A stretch of DNA of 13,465 nt from Sutterella sp. UBA4713. GTDB lineage: Bacteria > Pseudomonadota > Gammaproteobacteria > Burkholderiales > Burkholderiaceae_F. The stretch spans positions 16,820 through 30,284 of the forward strand of contig DHJT01000052.1 in the NCBI GenBank assembly GCA_002404465.1, written 5' to 3'. Positions 1 through 6,483 of this stretch are shown piece after piece. Within the stretch, counting starts at the first letter, position 1. Every line of letters starts with the position of its first letter. The notes under the pieces are model-generated. The model made no database searches. It saw only the letters and a program-made list of their open reading frames with translations, and was not told the DNA's origin. The translations under genes and the position numbers were made by a program.

Positions 1-262
1 ACGGGAGCGTTTCCCAATCGGGTAACACACCGATGCGAGCCTCGGGTTTGAGCCAACCGAGCTCTTCGCTTAAGCGTCCGGCCTCGGAGGCGTCGGCACA
101 GATGACCGTTATGGGACGATGCTTTTGCTGAGCTTTCTCAAAAAGGGCTGCCAGGGCTGCTGCGTTACCGGCTCCTTGAGCGGGCATCAGTGTTCGGTGC
201 TCACCGGCATCCGGAAGATTAAATCCGGAATCGAGTACCCCGGAAAAAAATGTTTCTGACAT
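1..262 (-). CDS. mfd: Transcription-repair coupling factor Mfd, N-terminal fragment (runs off window)
   Basis: Mfd is a cytoplasmic DNA translocase that removes RNA polymerase stalled at lesions and recruits UvrA. Only the first 87 codons are present; the gene continues beyond base 1. Translating the minus strand from the ATG at 262-260 gives a protein starting MSETFFSGVLD. It reaches a segment with GVLPDWETLP at the edge, which matches the conserved PDWE(T/I)LPYD stretch of the UvrB-homology N-terminal module of Mfd. Helicase and RNA-polymerase-interacting domains lie outside the window, so the call rests on this motif and the general N-terminal pattern. The start lies 13 bp after the stop of the upstream ppiC-type gene, with no clear Shine-Dalgarno, suggesting translation within the yciB-ppiC-mfd transcript. 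No damage is seen in the visible part. Confidence 0.85.
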   Translation of the reverse strand, partial: MSETFFSGVLDSGFNLPDAGEHRTLMPAQGAGNAAALAALFEKAQQKHRPITVICADASEAGRLSEELGWLKPEARIGVLPDWETLP

Positions 263-275
263 GCAATCGGCAATA

Positions 276-1097
276 TTAAGGAGACTTTGTTGCTTTTGCA
301 GGAACCGAATCGGTTATACGCGCCTTACTGATAACCGAATCGATATAGGTTTGTATTTTTTGTTGTTGCAACAGTTGTGTCAGTTTGGGGCGAACGGACT
401 CGAAATCAGACCAGCGTTGCGCATCGCGCCGTCCCTCCAGTTTGATGATATGCCAGCCCAGACGGGATTTAACGGGGGACGAGGTAATCTTGCCCGGTTT
501 CAGAGCCTGAAGACTCCGAGCAAAATCGCTGTCAAAGACGGCAGGCGAAGTCCAGTCAATCAGCCCCCCGGCATTTTTGTTTTGCATCGTGTCTATGGAA
601 TATTCGCGTGCGAGCGCATCGAATTTTTCTCCGCTGTGAATGCGCTTGAGCAGTCCCTTGGCTTGCTCTTCGTCACGGACAAGAATATGCCGAACGAGGA
701 CCTCTTCGGGGCCCCAAGCCGCCTTTTCTTTTTCGTAAAGAGAACGGAGGTCCTGCTCGCTTACCGGATTTTTTTTAATCCAGTCGGCAATGAGGGCGCG
801 AACCAAAACGGCATCGCGCGCTTTGCGGATTTCTTGCCGGACTTCTTTGCGCTTTTCAAGGTGGGCTTTTTTAGCTTGTTGGACAAGCGCCGTATCCCGA
901 ATGAGCATATAGCGCACACGCTTTTCTAATTGCTCGTCGTGAGCAATTCCGCGTTTGACAAAGGCGTTGATCAGCTCGTCTTGAGCGGCTTTTGTAACCG
1001 TCGTTCCGTTGACTTGAAAGGGTTGGACCGAGGCCCAGACACTCAGGTTAAATGCGCACAGAGCGCCGGTAAAAAGAGCTACCTTAAGCGTTTTCAT
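276..1097 (-). CDS. Secreted parvulin-type peptidyl-prolyl cis-trans isomerase (PpiC/SurA-like)
   Basis: This is a predicted periplasmic foldase that isomerises Xaa-Pro bonds in exported proteins. From the ATG at 1097 the product is 273 aa. Residues 1-22 (MKTLKVALFT then a hydrophobic run ending VWA) form a Sec signal peptide. Residues 23-125 are helical and charged, like the chaperone part of PpiC/SurA/PrsA proteins. Residues 132-222 form a rotamase domain with VRHILV, FDALAREYS, GGLIDW and GWHIIKLEG, all typical parvulin signatures. The ATG at 1106 (three residues longer) is an equally possible start; longer in-frame extensions would bury the signal peptide. The start overlaps the yciB stop by 14 bp, implying translational coupling, and mfd follows after 13 bp. 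Neither start has a strong ribosome binding site. The assignment to the family is firm; the exact paralogue is not. Confidence 0.9.
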   Translation of the reverse strand: MKTLKVALFTGALCAFNLSVWASVQPFQVNGTTVTKAAQDELINAFVKRGIAHDEQLEKRVRYMLIRDTALVQQAKKAHLEKRKEVRQEIRKARDAVLVRALIADWIKKNPVSEQDLRSLYEKEKAAWGPEEVLVRHILVRDEEQAKGLLKRIHSGEKFDALAREYSIDTMQNKNAGGLIDWTSPAVFDSDFARSLQALKPGKITSSPVKSRLGWHIIKLEGRRDAQRWSDFESVRPKLTQLLQQQKIQTYIDSVISKARITDSVPAKATKSP

Positions 1098-1722
1098 GAT
1101 TTTCATTTTCACTGGTCTTTTGCTTTTGTTCGGGAAGGTGTTTTGCCATCCAGACTCCGAATCCCAAGGTAAAGACAAGGGTAATGCCGAGCAACCCGAA
1201 CATTTTAAAGTTAACCCATGTCTCCGTCGAACACAGATAGGCAACGGCCAGATTCACAGCGCCGACGAAGGCAAAAAAAATGCACCAAATTTTCTGTGTT
1301 GTATCCCAACAGTCTTTAGGCAAGGTCAATTGCTTTTTCAAGAGCATCGTCATGAAGTTTTTGCCCGTGAGAATTCCGTAAAACAGAATCGACCCGAATA
1401 TCCAGTATAAGATGGTCGGCTTCCATTTGATGAACATCGCGTTGTGCAGAAAGATTGTCAGACTTCCGAAAACGAGAATGACTCCGAGAGAAATCCATAA
1501 CATGGGTTCGGGTTTTTCCCCTCGCAAAAATACGATAAGCACCTGCACCAAGGAGGCCGCAATGGCCACAATCGTGGCGGTAAGGATTGCCGCTTGCGCT
1601 ACATCGAATGAACCCGGAAGACAAGCATTCAGAACATCGGTACACGCTTGCGGATTTGCACTCGCGAATTTAAACGAGGCAAAGAACAAAATGACGGGAA
1701 AAAGGTCGAAAAGAAGTTTCAC
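1084..1722 (-). CDS. yciB: YciB/IspZ-family inner-membrane protein (septation protein A)
   Basis: This is a polytopic inner-membrane protein of the YciB (formerly IspZ, septation protein A) family, linked in other bacteria to envelope integrity and cell division; its molecular function is not settled. The protein is 212 aa and begins MKLLFDLFPVILFFASFKFA. Family landmarks follow: a FGSLTIFLHN-MFIKWKPT block near residues 85-104, KKQLTLP near 129-135, and WVNFKMFGL with a last membrane helix near 170-195. About five membrane helices are visible. The start codon is GTG (1722-1720) with no obvious Shine-Dalgarno. It exceeds the roughly 180 aa usual for the family because of about 17-20 extra residues containing two cysteines between helices 1 and 2 (residues 21-40), plus a charged C-terminal tail. 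It is the first gene of a tight minus-strand run ahead of the ppiC-type gene and mfd. Confidence 0.9.
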   Translation of the reverse strand: MKLLFDLFPVILFFASFKFASANPQACTDVLNACLPGSFDVAQAAILTATIVAIAASLVQVLIVFLRGEKPEPMLWISLGVILVFGSLTIFLHNAMFIKWKPTILYWIFGSILFYGILTGKNFMTMLLKKQLTLPKDCWDTTQKIWCIFFAFVGAVNLAVAYLCSTETWVNFKMFGLLGITLVFTLGFGVWMAKHLPEQKQKTSENENHENA

Positions 1723-1829
1723 AATGGGATGATTTGTTAAAAATGGTTAGACAAAGAGTCACGCAATCGTGTTAGTTTAATATATGCGCGTGTTTTCACG
1801 AGCAATCGGTCTTTGTGTCGATTTTCTTT
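1723..1829. promoter_or_regulatory. Divergent intergenic region between yciB and the M16 protease
   Basis: This short A/T-rich spacer must carry the promoters for both divergent units. On the minus strand, TTGCTC and TATTAA lie 17 bp apart (about 1801-1806 and 1778-1783) and could serve yciB. On the plus strand, TAATAT at 1778-1783 resembles a -10 box but has no convincing -35. No operator or terminator is evident. The hexamer assignments are weak pattern matches. Confidence 0.3.
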
Positions 1830-4565
1830 ATGGTCTTTCAATTCATTAAATATTTCATCATGACGGTCGTTTCTGTTGCTACGCTCGGCGCATGCGCTTC
1901 CGAGCTCAAACCCGTGCACACGGTCGAGGGTATTTCCGAGTATGTCCTTTCCAACGGATTGAAGGTTATCCTGTTTGAAGATCGTAGCAAACCGACGGCA
2001 ACGGTCAATACAACGTATCTGGTCGGCTCGCGCCATGAAAACTACGGCGAGACCGGTATGGCCCACCTTTTGGAGCATTTGCTCTTTAAGGGAAGTCGCA
2101 ACTTTCCCGATCCGGATAAGGAATTTGCCCGTCGCGGCTTTCGCATGAACGGAACGACGTGGTTGGACAGAACGAATTTTTTCGTCAGTTTTACGGCAAG
2201 TGACGACAACATGCGTTGGGCTCTGGCCTGGAGTGCCGACGCGATGGTCAATTCCAACATTGCTAAGCGCGATTTGGATACCGAAATGACCGTTGTGCGC
2301 AACGAATACGAGATGGGAGAAAACAAGCCCGTCAGCGTTATGCTCAAACGCATGCAATCGGTTCTTTTTGACTGGCATGCCTACGGGCGTTCGACGATCG
2401 GGGCGCGCAGTGATATCGAAAACGTCCCGATTGAAAACTTGCAGGCGTTTTATCGCAAGTGGTATCAGCCTGACAATGCGGTTCTGACGGTCTCGGGCAG
2501 CTTTGATACGAAGAAAGTCTTGGGCTGGATTCAGGAGTCCTTCGGGACAATTCCCCGTCCGACGCGCATGCTTCCTCGCGAGTGGACGATTGAGCCTGTT
2601 GCCGACGGTCCTCGGTACTTCCAGATTCGTCGTCCGGGCGAGATGCAACTTGTCGCCGTAGCTTATCGCGTTCCGTCGGCCTTAAGTGACGACAATATGG
2701 CTGTGGATACGGCTGTACAGATTCTTTCGGACGCGCCCCGCGGACGTCTGTACAAAGAGCTCGTTGAAACCGGGCTTGCCAGTCAGGTTTTCGGCTGGCA
2801 TCTGCCGGGAAAGTATCCGGGATTCGTTCTTTTCGGAGCGATGGTCAAAAAGGGTGAAACGCTCGAACCCGTGCGCACGACCATGATTGATGTCATTGAA
2901 AATGCATTTAAGAAAAAACCGGTGACGGCTCAGGAACTGAAAACAACGGCGGCGGACACGGAAACGGCCTTCGAACGGACGCTAAGCGATCCGGAAGCGT
3001 TTGCCGTGGATCTTTCCGACTACATCGCGCTCGGTGATTGGCGAGTTTTCTTTGTCGATCGCGACAAAGTTGCGAAGTTGACCGAGCAGGCCGTCAATCA
3101 GGCAGCGCAAACGTATTTTGTACGAGATAACCGTGTTGTCGGTGAGTTTATTCCCGATAACGACCCCCGCAGGGCTCCGCTGATGACAATGCCGAAACTC
3201 GATGATGTTCTTTCGGGAATTCAATTTTCCGAGGCAGGTGACACGGGAGAGGCTTTTGACGTCAGTCAAGAGAACATCATGCGCCGTACACAGCGCTTTA
3301 AGGTCGGCGATGTTTCCGTGGCACTGCTCCCGAAGAAAACGCGAGGCAAGACCGTTACCGTCATCACGTCTTTTCAATACGGAAATTTAAAAGCGGCTTA
3401 CGGCAAGTCCGTTGTTGCCGACATGCTCGAACCGCTGTTGACACGCGGAGCTCGGGGAATTGATAAGCAGGCCATTGCCGATCGGTTAACGGAGCTTAAG
3501 GTTCAGGGCGATGTGTTTTCTTTTACGTGCACGCACGAGACGATTAACGAAGCGTTGGCGTTCATGGGAAAGCTCATTGCAACGAGCACGTTCCCGGACA
3601 AAGAAGTCACGCAGTATGCTCGCCAGTACGGCACGGCTTTGGCTGCTAAAAGTGACGATCCGATGACACTTGCCCGCGATGCATTGGTCCGTCACTTCCG
3701 GTTGTACCCGCAAGGCGATCCGAGGAACACGTTGACAACCGAAGAAATCATCGAAAAGCTCAAAACAGTGGACCGCAGTGCGTGCTATGAATGGTATCGG
3801 GATGTCTTTTCGACCGAACACGGTGCAGTTGCCGTTATCGGAGATTTCGACGCGAAAGCGGTACGCTCGATATTGGAAAAGACACTCGGACAGAAAAAGT
3901 CTGTCGGTAAAGAAAATTCTTATGAGCGTTACTTCCCGCAATTTAAGCCGGTTTCGGCAGCTCGCTTTGTTATCGATACACCGCAAAAAGAAAACGCTGC
4001 CGTTCTTGCGCGCATGGATTTTTCGGGAAATTTCCGCGATGAGGATGCGCCTGCCATGGAAGTTGCGAATTGGATTCTCGGGGGCGGTACTTCGCTTTCA
4101 AGCCGTTTGATGGAACGTCTGCGCCAGAAGGAGGGACTGAGCTATAGCGTCTATAGCCAGATTCTGTTCCCCGGATTCGGCAATCGTGCGGCCTGGATTG
4201 CATATGCCATTGTCGCGCCGCAAAACCTGGCCAAGGCCGAAAAGTCACTGCGCGATGAAATTGCTAAGGCGTTAGATAAAGGGTTTACGAAAGAGGAAGT
4301 CGAGCAGGCTGTTCAGGGACTTTTGCAACATCGTGCGGTCAATCGTGCTCAGGACGCTCACTTGGCACGCAGCTGGATTACGTTTTTAGAAACGGATACG
4401 GACTTTACCGAAAGTCAGCGCTACGAAGAAAGACTCAGAGCTTTGGATGTCAAGGCCGTCAATGCGGCTTTGCACAAGATGCTCAAGGCCGACGGGATCA
4501 CATTTGCTTTAGCCGGGGACTTGCAGAAGGCCAAAAAGGCCGGTGCGGATTTTTCCGTGCCTTAA
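1830..4565 (+). CDS. M16-family zinc metalloprotease (insulinase/pitrilysin-like), probable periplasmic lipoprotein
   Basis: This is a predicted zinc peptidase of about 911 aa with the four-domain layout of M16 enzymes. The active lobe carries the inverted zinc motif HLLEH at residues 79-83 and the third ligand glutamate in VRNEYEMGENKP near residue 159, at the spacing expected for the family. The second lobe (from about residue 480) lacks HXXEH, as is usual for the inactive half. Its GGGTSLSSRLMERLRQKEG block near residue 755 resembles the substrate-binding region of M16 C-terminal domains. The N-terminus (MVFQFIKYFIM, then a hydrophobic run ending LGAC at residues 19-22) fits a lipoprotein signal, so a periplasmic membrane-anchored location is inferred. 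An in-frame GTG at 1815 and an ATG at 1860 are alternative starts; none has a good ribosome binding site. The gene is monocistronic and ends exactly where a transposon relic begins. Confidence 0.93.
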   Translation: MVFQFIKYFIMTVVSVATLGACASELKPVHTVEGISEYVLSNGLKVILFEDRSKPTATVNTTYLVGSRHENYGETGMAHLLEHLLFKGSRNFPDPDKEFARRGFRMNGTTWLDRTNFFVSFTASDDNMRWALAWSADAMVNSNIAKRDLDTEMTVVRNEYEMGENKPVSVMLKRMQSVLFDWHAYGRSTIGARSDIENVPIENLQAFYRKWYQPDNAVLTVSGSFDTKKVLGWIQESFGTIPRPTRMLPREWTIEPVADGPRYFQIRRPGEMQLVAVAYRVPSALSDDNMAVDTAVQILSDAPRGRLYKELVETGLASQVFGWHLPGKYPGFVLFGAMVKKGETLEPVRTTMIDVIENAFKKKPVTAQELKTTAADTETAFERTLSDPEAFAVDLSDYIALGDWRVFFVDRDKVAKLTEQAVNQAAQTYFVRDNRVVGEFIPDNDPRRAPLMTMPKLDDVLSGIQFSEAGDTGEAFDVSQENIMRRTQRFKVGDVSVALLPKKTRGKTVTVITSFQYGNLKAAYGKSVVADMLEPLLTRGARGIDKQAIADRLTELKVQGDVFSFTCTHETINEALAFMGKLIATSTFPDKEVTQYARQYGTALAAKSDDPMTLARDALVRHFRLYPQGDPRNTLTTEEIIEKLKTVDRSACYEWYRDVFSTEHGAVAVIGDFDAKAVRSILEKTLGQKKSVGKENSYERYFPQFKPVSAARFVIDTPQKENAAVLARMDFSGNFRDEDAPAMEVANWILGGGTSLSSRLMERLRQKEGLSYSVYSQILFPGFGNRAAWIAYAIVAPQNLAKAEKSLRDEIAKALDKGFTKEEVEQAVQGLLQHRAVNRAQDAHLARSWITFLETDTDFTESQRYEERLRALDVKAVNAALHKMLKADGITFALAGDLQKAKKAGADFSVP

Positions 4566-5041
4566 TCTGCAAAAACCACGCAGGGATCGTGCGGGAAGAG
4601 TTCAAGATCAAGAACATGACGGTATCGGTAAAAAAGACGGCGGATGAACCGGGCACTCACGTAAAGCAGGGGTGACTGAACCGAGCCCTACGCGATTTAG
4701 GCCGAGGATCCTTTTTGCCAAACTCGGCTGGAAGGCTCAGCTCAAGGGCAGTGTCGTCATAAAAGTGTCGCCGGCCTACACGCGTCAGACCTATCCGGTC
4801 TGCAGACACTGCGAAGGATCGTCCGACACAGGCCAAATTCAAATGCCTGTGTTGCGGATACACGGATAACGCTGACCGTGTGGCGGCGTTGAATATTTTG
4901 CGCGTGGACTTTATCGCTTTTTGAGCCTGCGGGAAGTTCGAGGGTAATGCTCGATCTCAAGTGAATTCGGGGCGCCTTATTGAGACGGGCTTATGTCAGT
5001 TGCAGGAACCGATCGGAGAAATTACGGAGCTTGCCCCGTGA
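4566..5041 (+). pseudogene. tnpB: TnpB/OrfB (IS605-type RNA-guided nuclease) C-terminal remnant, frameshifted
   Basis: TnpB is the RuvC-type, guide-RNA-dependent nuclease of IS200/IS605 elements. Reading the plus strand and switching frames restores a recognisable protein. Frame A begins at about 4565 with KNHAGIVREEFKIKNMT (compare the usual VEDLKIKNM) and continues to LNRALRDLGRGSF. It then shifts in a T5 run at 4712-4716 to FAKLGWKAQLKGSVVIKVSP and a zinc-finger CRHC ending at 4812. A second shift (4812-4817) returns to frame A for RPTQAKFKCLCCGYTDNAD and VAALNILR. Frame A runs on to a TGA at 5039-5041 after LQEPIGEITELAP, a typical TnpB tail. In-frame TGA codons at 4673 and 4922 add to the damage. 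The RuvC glutamate region, both zinc CXXC pairs and the NAD aspartate are all still recognisable. The N-terminal two thirds are missing. Confidence 0.85.
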
Positions 5042-5053
5042 CTCAGTAGGGCA

Positions 5054-5083
5054 TCCTCGTCTTTTAGGGCGAGGAGAAAGTCA
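5054..5083 (+). other. IS605-type right-end hairpin (also the 3' scaffold of a former omega RNA)
   Basis: An 8-bp stem (5054-5061 with 5068-5075, one G-T wobble) closes a TTTTAG loop and is followed by GAAAGTCAA. This is the stem, loop and tail arrangement I associate with right ends of IS605/IS1341 elements, where CCCCGTC-TTTAGGGCGGGG-type hairpins precede GTCAA. In living elements this region forms the 3' scaffold of the TnpB guide RNA, with the guide taken from the flank that follows. Here the flank starts at about 5084-5085, inside the 3' end of the convergent gene. The hairpin could now act as a weak terminator between the convergent genes. Confidence 0.7.
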
Positions 5084-5548
5084 ATTGCCCTCGATAAGCC
5101 GAATCAAACCGTTCGGACAATTTCGCGGATCGGTGCACTCAAACGGGATGCTGTCACGCAGTTCGACGGAGACACGATGAACCTGACGACGCAGTAGCGA
5201 AAGTTGCTCTCGTGTCATTTGAAGCATTTTGTCAGCTGATTCGGTTTTCGTCGCAAAATCTTGTGCGTGTTGCAGGTAGAACTTGAAGCCGCTGTACGGG
5301 TGCAAGGCGTTTCTTAAAGCACTTCGCTCGGCTTTGTTCATAAAGCGCCAGTGCATAAGACGCTGTTTCTGTGTTAGGACCGGCCACAAGGCCGCCTGCT
5401 CGACAGGGTTCATTTGGTCCCAAAAGTAGCTTCGTGTATCGGTAGCAGGCTCGTCGCTGAAAAGGCGTAATTCCGGTTGCGCAACGCACACGCAGGCCCC
5501 GAGTGTCAGCTGGCCGATTAAAAGAAATTTGCACAGGACAGATTTCAT
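5081..5548 (-). CDS. Small exported protein of unknown function (DUF3106-like flavour)
   Basis: I do not firmly recognise this 155-aa protein. From the ATG at 5548 it begins MKSVLCKFLLIGQLTLGACV, a clear export signal. Cleavage could be by signal peptidase II at LGAC (residues 16-19) or by signal peptidase I a few residues later. The mature part is helical, charged and tryptophan-bearing. Its YFWDQMNPVEQAALWPVL and RFMNKAERSAL stretches resemble the short helical repeats of DUF3106-type proteins, but that match is only suggestive. The C-terminal region has two cysteines (FECTDPRNC). A TTG at 5584 would add 12 residues ahead of the signal and is unlikely. The TGA stop (5083-5081) falls inside the transposon right end, so the natural C-terminus may have been altered. 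It is divergent from ompR and shares its upstream region. Confidence 0.75.
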   Translation of the reverse strand: MKSVLCKFLLIGQLTLGACVCVAQPELRLFSDEPATDTRSYFWDQMNPVEQAALWPVLTQKQRLMHWRFMNKAERSALRNALHPYSGFKFYLQHAQDFATKTESADKMLQMTREQLSLLRRQVHRVSVELRDSIPFECTDPRNCPNGLIRLIEGN

Positions 5549-5724
5549 ACGTAAAACGAATGCACGATATTCAAGACGAGGCAAGTTTAGGAGATGGAAT
5601 TTGAAAAAGGGTCCCCTGTTTTGAAAAAATTGTAACTAGAATTTGTAACAGGGCAAGTAGCTTAAAAATCTCGGCACAATCTTAATCGAAACGAATTCAT
5701 CTACTTTTTAAGAGATAAAGACCT
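5549..5724. promoter_or_regulatory. Divergent regulatory region upstream of ompR, with inverted and direct repeats
   Basis: This 176-bp A/T-rich region separates the small exported protein from the two-component genes. It contains a perfect 7-bp inverted repeat, CCCTGTT (5614-5620) with AACAGGG (5647-5653), separated by 26 bp. It also has two direct copies of TTGTAAC at 5630-5636 and 5643-5649, 13 bp apart. OmpR-family regulators bind direct repeats, often with GTAAC-like cores, so autoregulation is a reasonable inference. The AAGAG at 5710-5714 is the likely ribosome binding site for ompR. No convincing -35/-10 pair was found. Confidence 0.4.
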
Positions 5725-6468
5725 ATGACCGATTTACCACGTAATCCGAAGGTTCTGGTTGTTGACGATGACCCGCGTTTGCGCGATTTGCTTCGTCGCT
5801 ATTTAGGTGAAAATGATTTTTCCGTGACGGTTGCCGACGGCGGACAGAGCATGAATCGTATTTGGATGCGCGAGCGATTTGATGCTCTGATTCTCGATTT
5901 GATGATGCCCGGGGAAGACGGGTTGCAGATTTTGCGCCGGTTGCGTGCTGCAAAGGATACAACGCCGATTATTATGCTCACGGCTCGCGGCGAGGATGTC
6001 GATCGCATCGTCGGGCTTGAACTCGGAGCGGACGATTATTTGCCCAAGCCCTTTAATCCGCGCGAGCTTTTAGCGCGCCTTCACGCCGTACTGCGACGCC
6101 GTCCGGAAGTCGATCAGCCCGGTGCCCCGACCAAAGAAAACGAGACCGTCCGATTCGGACATTTCGAACTCGATTTGGGACGCCGTGAATTGCGCAAAGA
6201 CGGCAAGGCCGTGACTCTGACGACCGGAGAGTTTTCCGTCATGAAAGCCTTTGCACGCCACCCGCGTGTCCCGCTGTCGCGCGAAAAACTCATGGAAATG
6301 GCTCGCGGTCGTGAGTACGAGGCCTTTGATCGGTCGCTAGACGTTCAGGTCAGTCGCTTGCGTAAGTTAATCGAAATCGATCCTTCTAAGCCTCGGTATC
6401 TGCAGACGGTTTGGGGACTCGGTTACGTTTTTATTCCCGACGATCCCGAACAAGGCGACGCAGCGTAA
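5725..6468 (+). CDS. ompR: OmpR-family response regulator (OmpR/RisA-like)
   Basis: This is a cytoplasmic response regulator of 247 aa that should bind DNA when phosphorylated by its partner kinase. The receiver domain (about residues 8-125) has the acidic pair D14/D15, phosphoacceptor D58 in LILDLMMPGEDG, switch T86 in IIMLTARG and K108 in YLPKPFNP. A linker is followed by a winged-helix effector domain (about 145-240) with LTTGEFSVM, a recognition-helix region SLDVQVSRLRKLIE and the terminal YLQTVWGLGYVF hairpin. The RRYLGEN and GLELGADDYLPKPFNPREL stretches resemble OmpR of enterics and RisA of Bordetella, so the OmpR branch is favoured over PhoB or KdpE. The ATG start has AAGAG ten bases upstream. 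The kinase gene begins 15 bp downstream, indicating one operon. Target genes cannot be read from the window. Confidence 0.93.
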   Translation: MTDLPRNPKVLVVDDDPRLRDLLRRYLGENDFSVTVADGGQSMNRIWMRERFDALILDLMMPGEDGLQILRRLRAAKDTTPIIMLTARGEDVDRIVGLELGADDYLPKPFNPRELLARLHAVLRRRPEVDQPGAPTKENETVRFGHFELDLGRRELRKDGKAVTLTTGEFSVMKAFARHPRVPLSREKLMEMARGREYEAFDRSLDVQVSRLRKLIEIDPSKPRYLQTVWGLGYVFIPDDPEQGDAA

Positions 6469-6483
6469 TCGAAGGGAGAACCG

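Larger units (their letters stand above)
4566..5083 (+). mobile_element. Degenerate IS200/IS605-family element, 3' part only
   Basis: This gene-free stretch between the M16 protease and the next convergent gene is explained by an insertion-sequence relic. It holds the C-terminal third of a TnpB/OrfB pseudogene (4566-5041), followed by about 42 bp ending in a hairpin and the sequence GTCAA. That layout matches the right end of IS200/IS605 (IS1341-group) elements as I know them. No left end, no tnpA (Y1 transposase) and no 5' part of tnpB are visible. Homology begins right after the protease stop, so an internal or left-side deletion brought the relic against the protease gene. The element cannot be mobile on its own. 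Boundaries are approximate on the left and good to a few bases on the right. Confidence 0.82.

Noticed and set aside
261..929. Open frame on the plus strand opposite the prolyl isomerase gene
   Set aside because: The opposite strand carries a clear parvulin domain and signal peptide; the plus-strand translation has no family features.
1737..2648. Long open frame on the minus strand inside the M16 protease gene
   Set aside because: It lies antisense to well-conserved zinc-protease coding sequence including the HXXEH motif, and its translation shows no recognisable domain. It is a by-product of codon bias.
4672..4869. A free-standing 65-residue plus-strand protein
   Set aside because: It is only the middle, frameshifted section of the TnpB relic; neighbouring frames hold the adjoining parts of the same protein.
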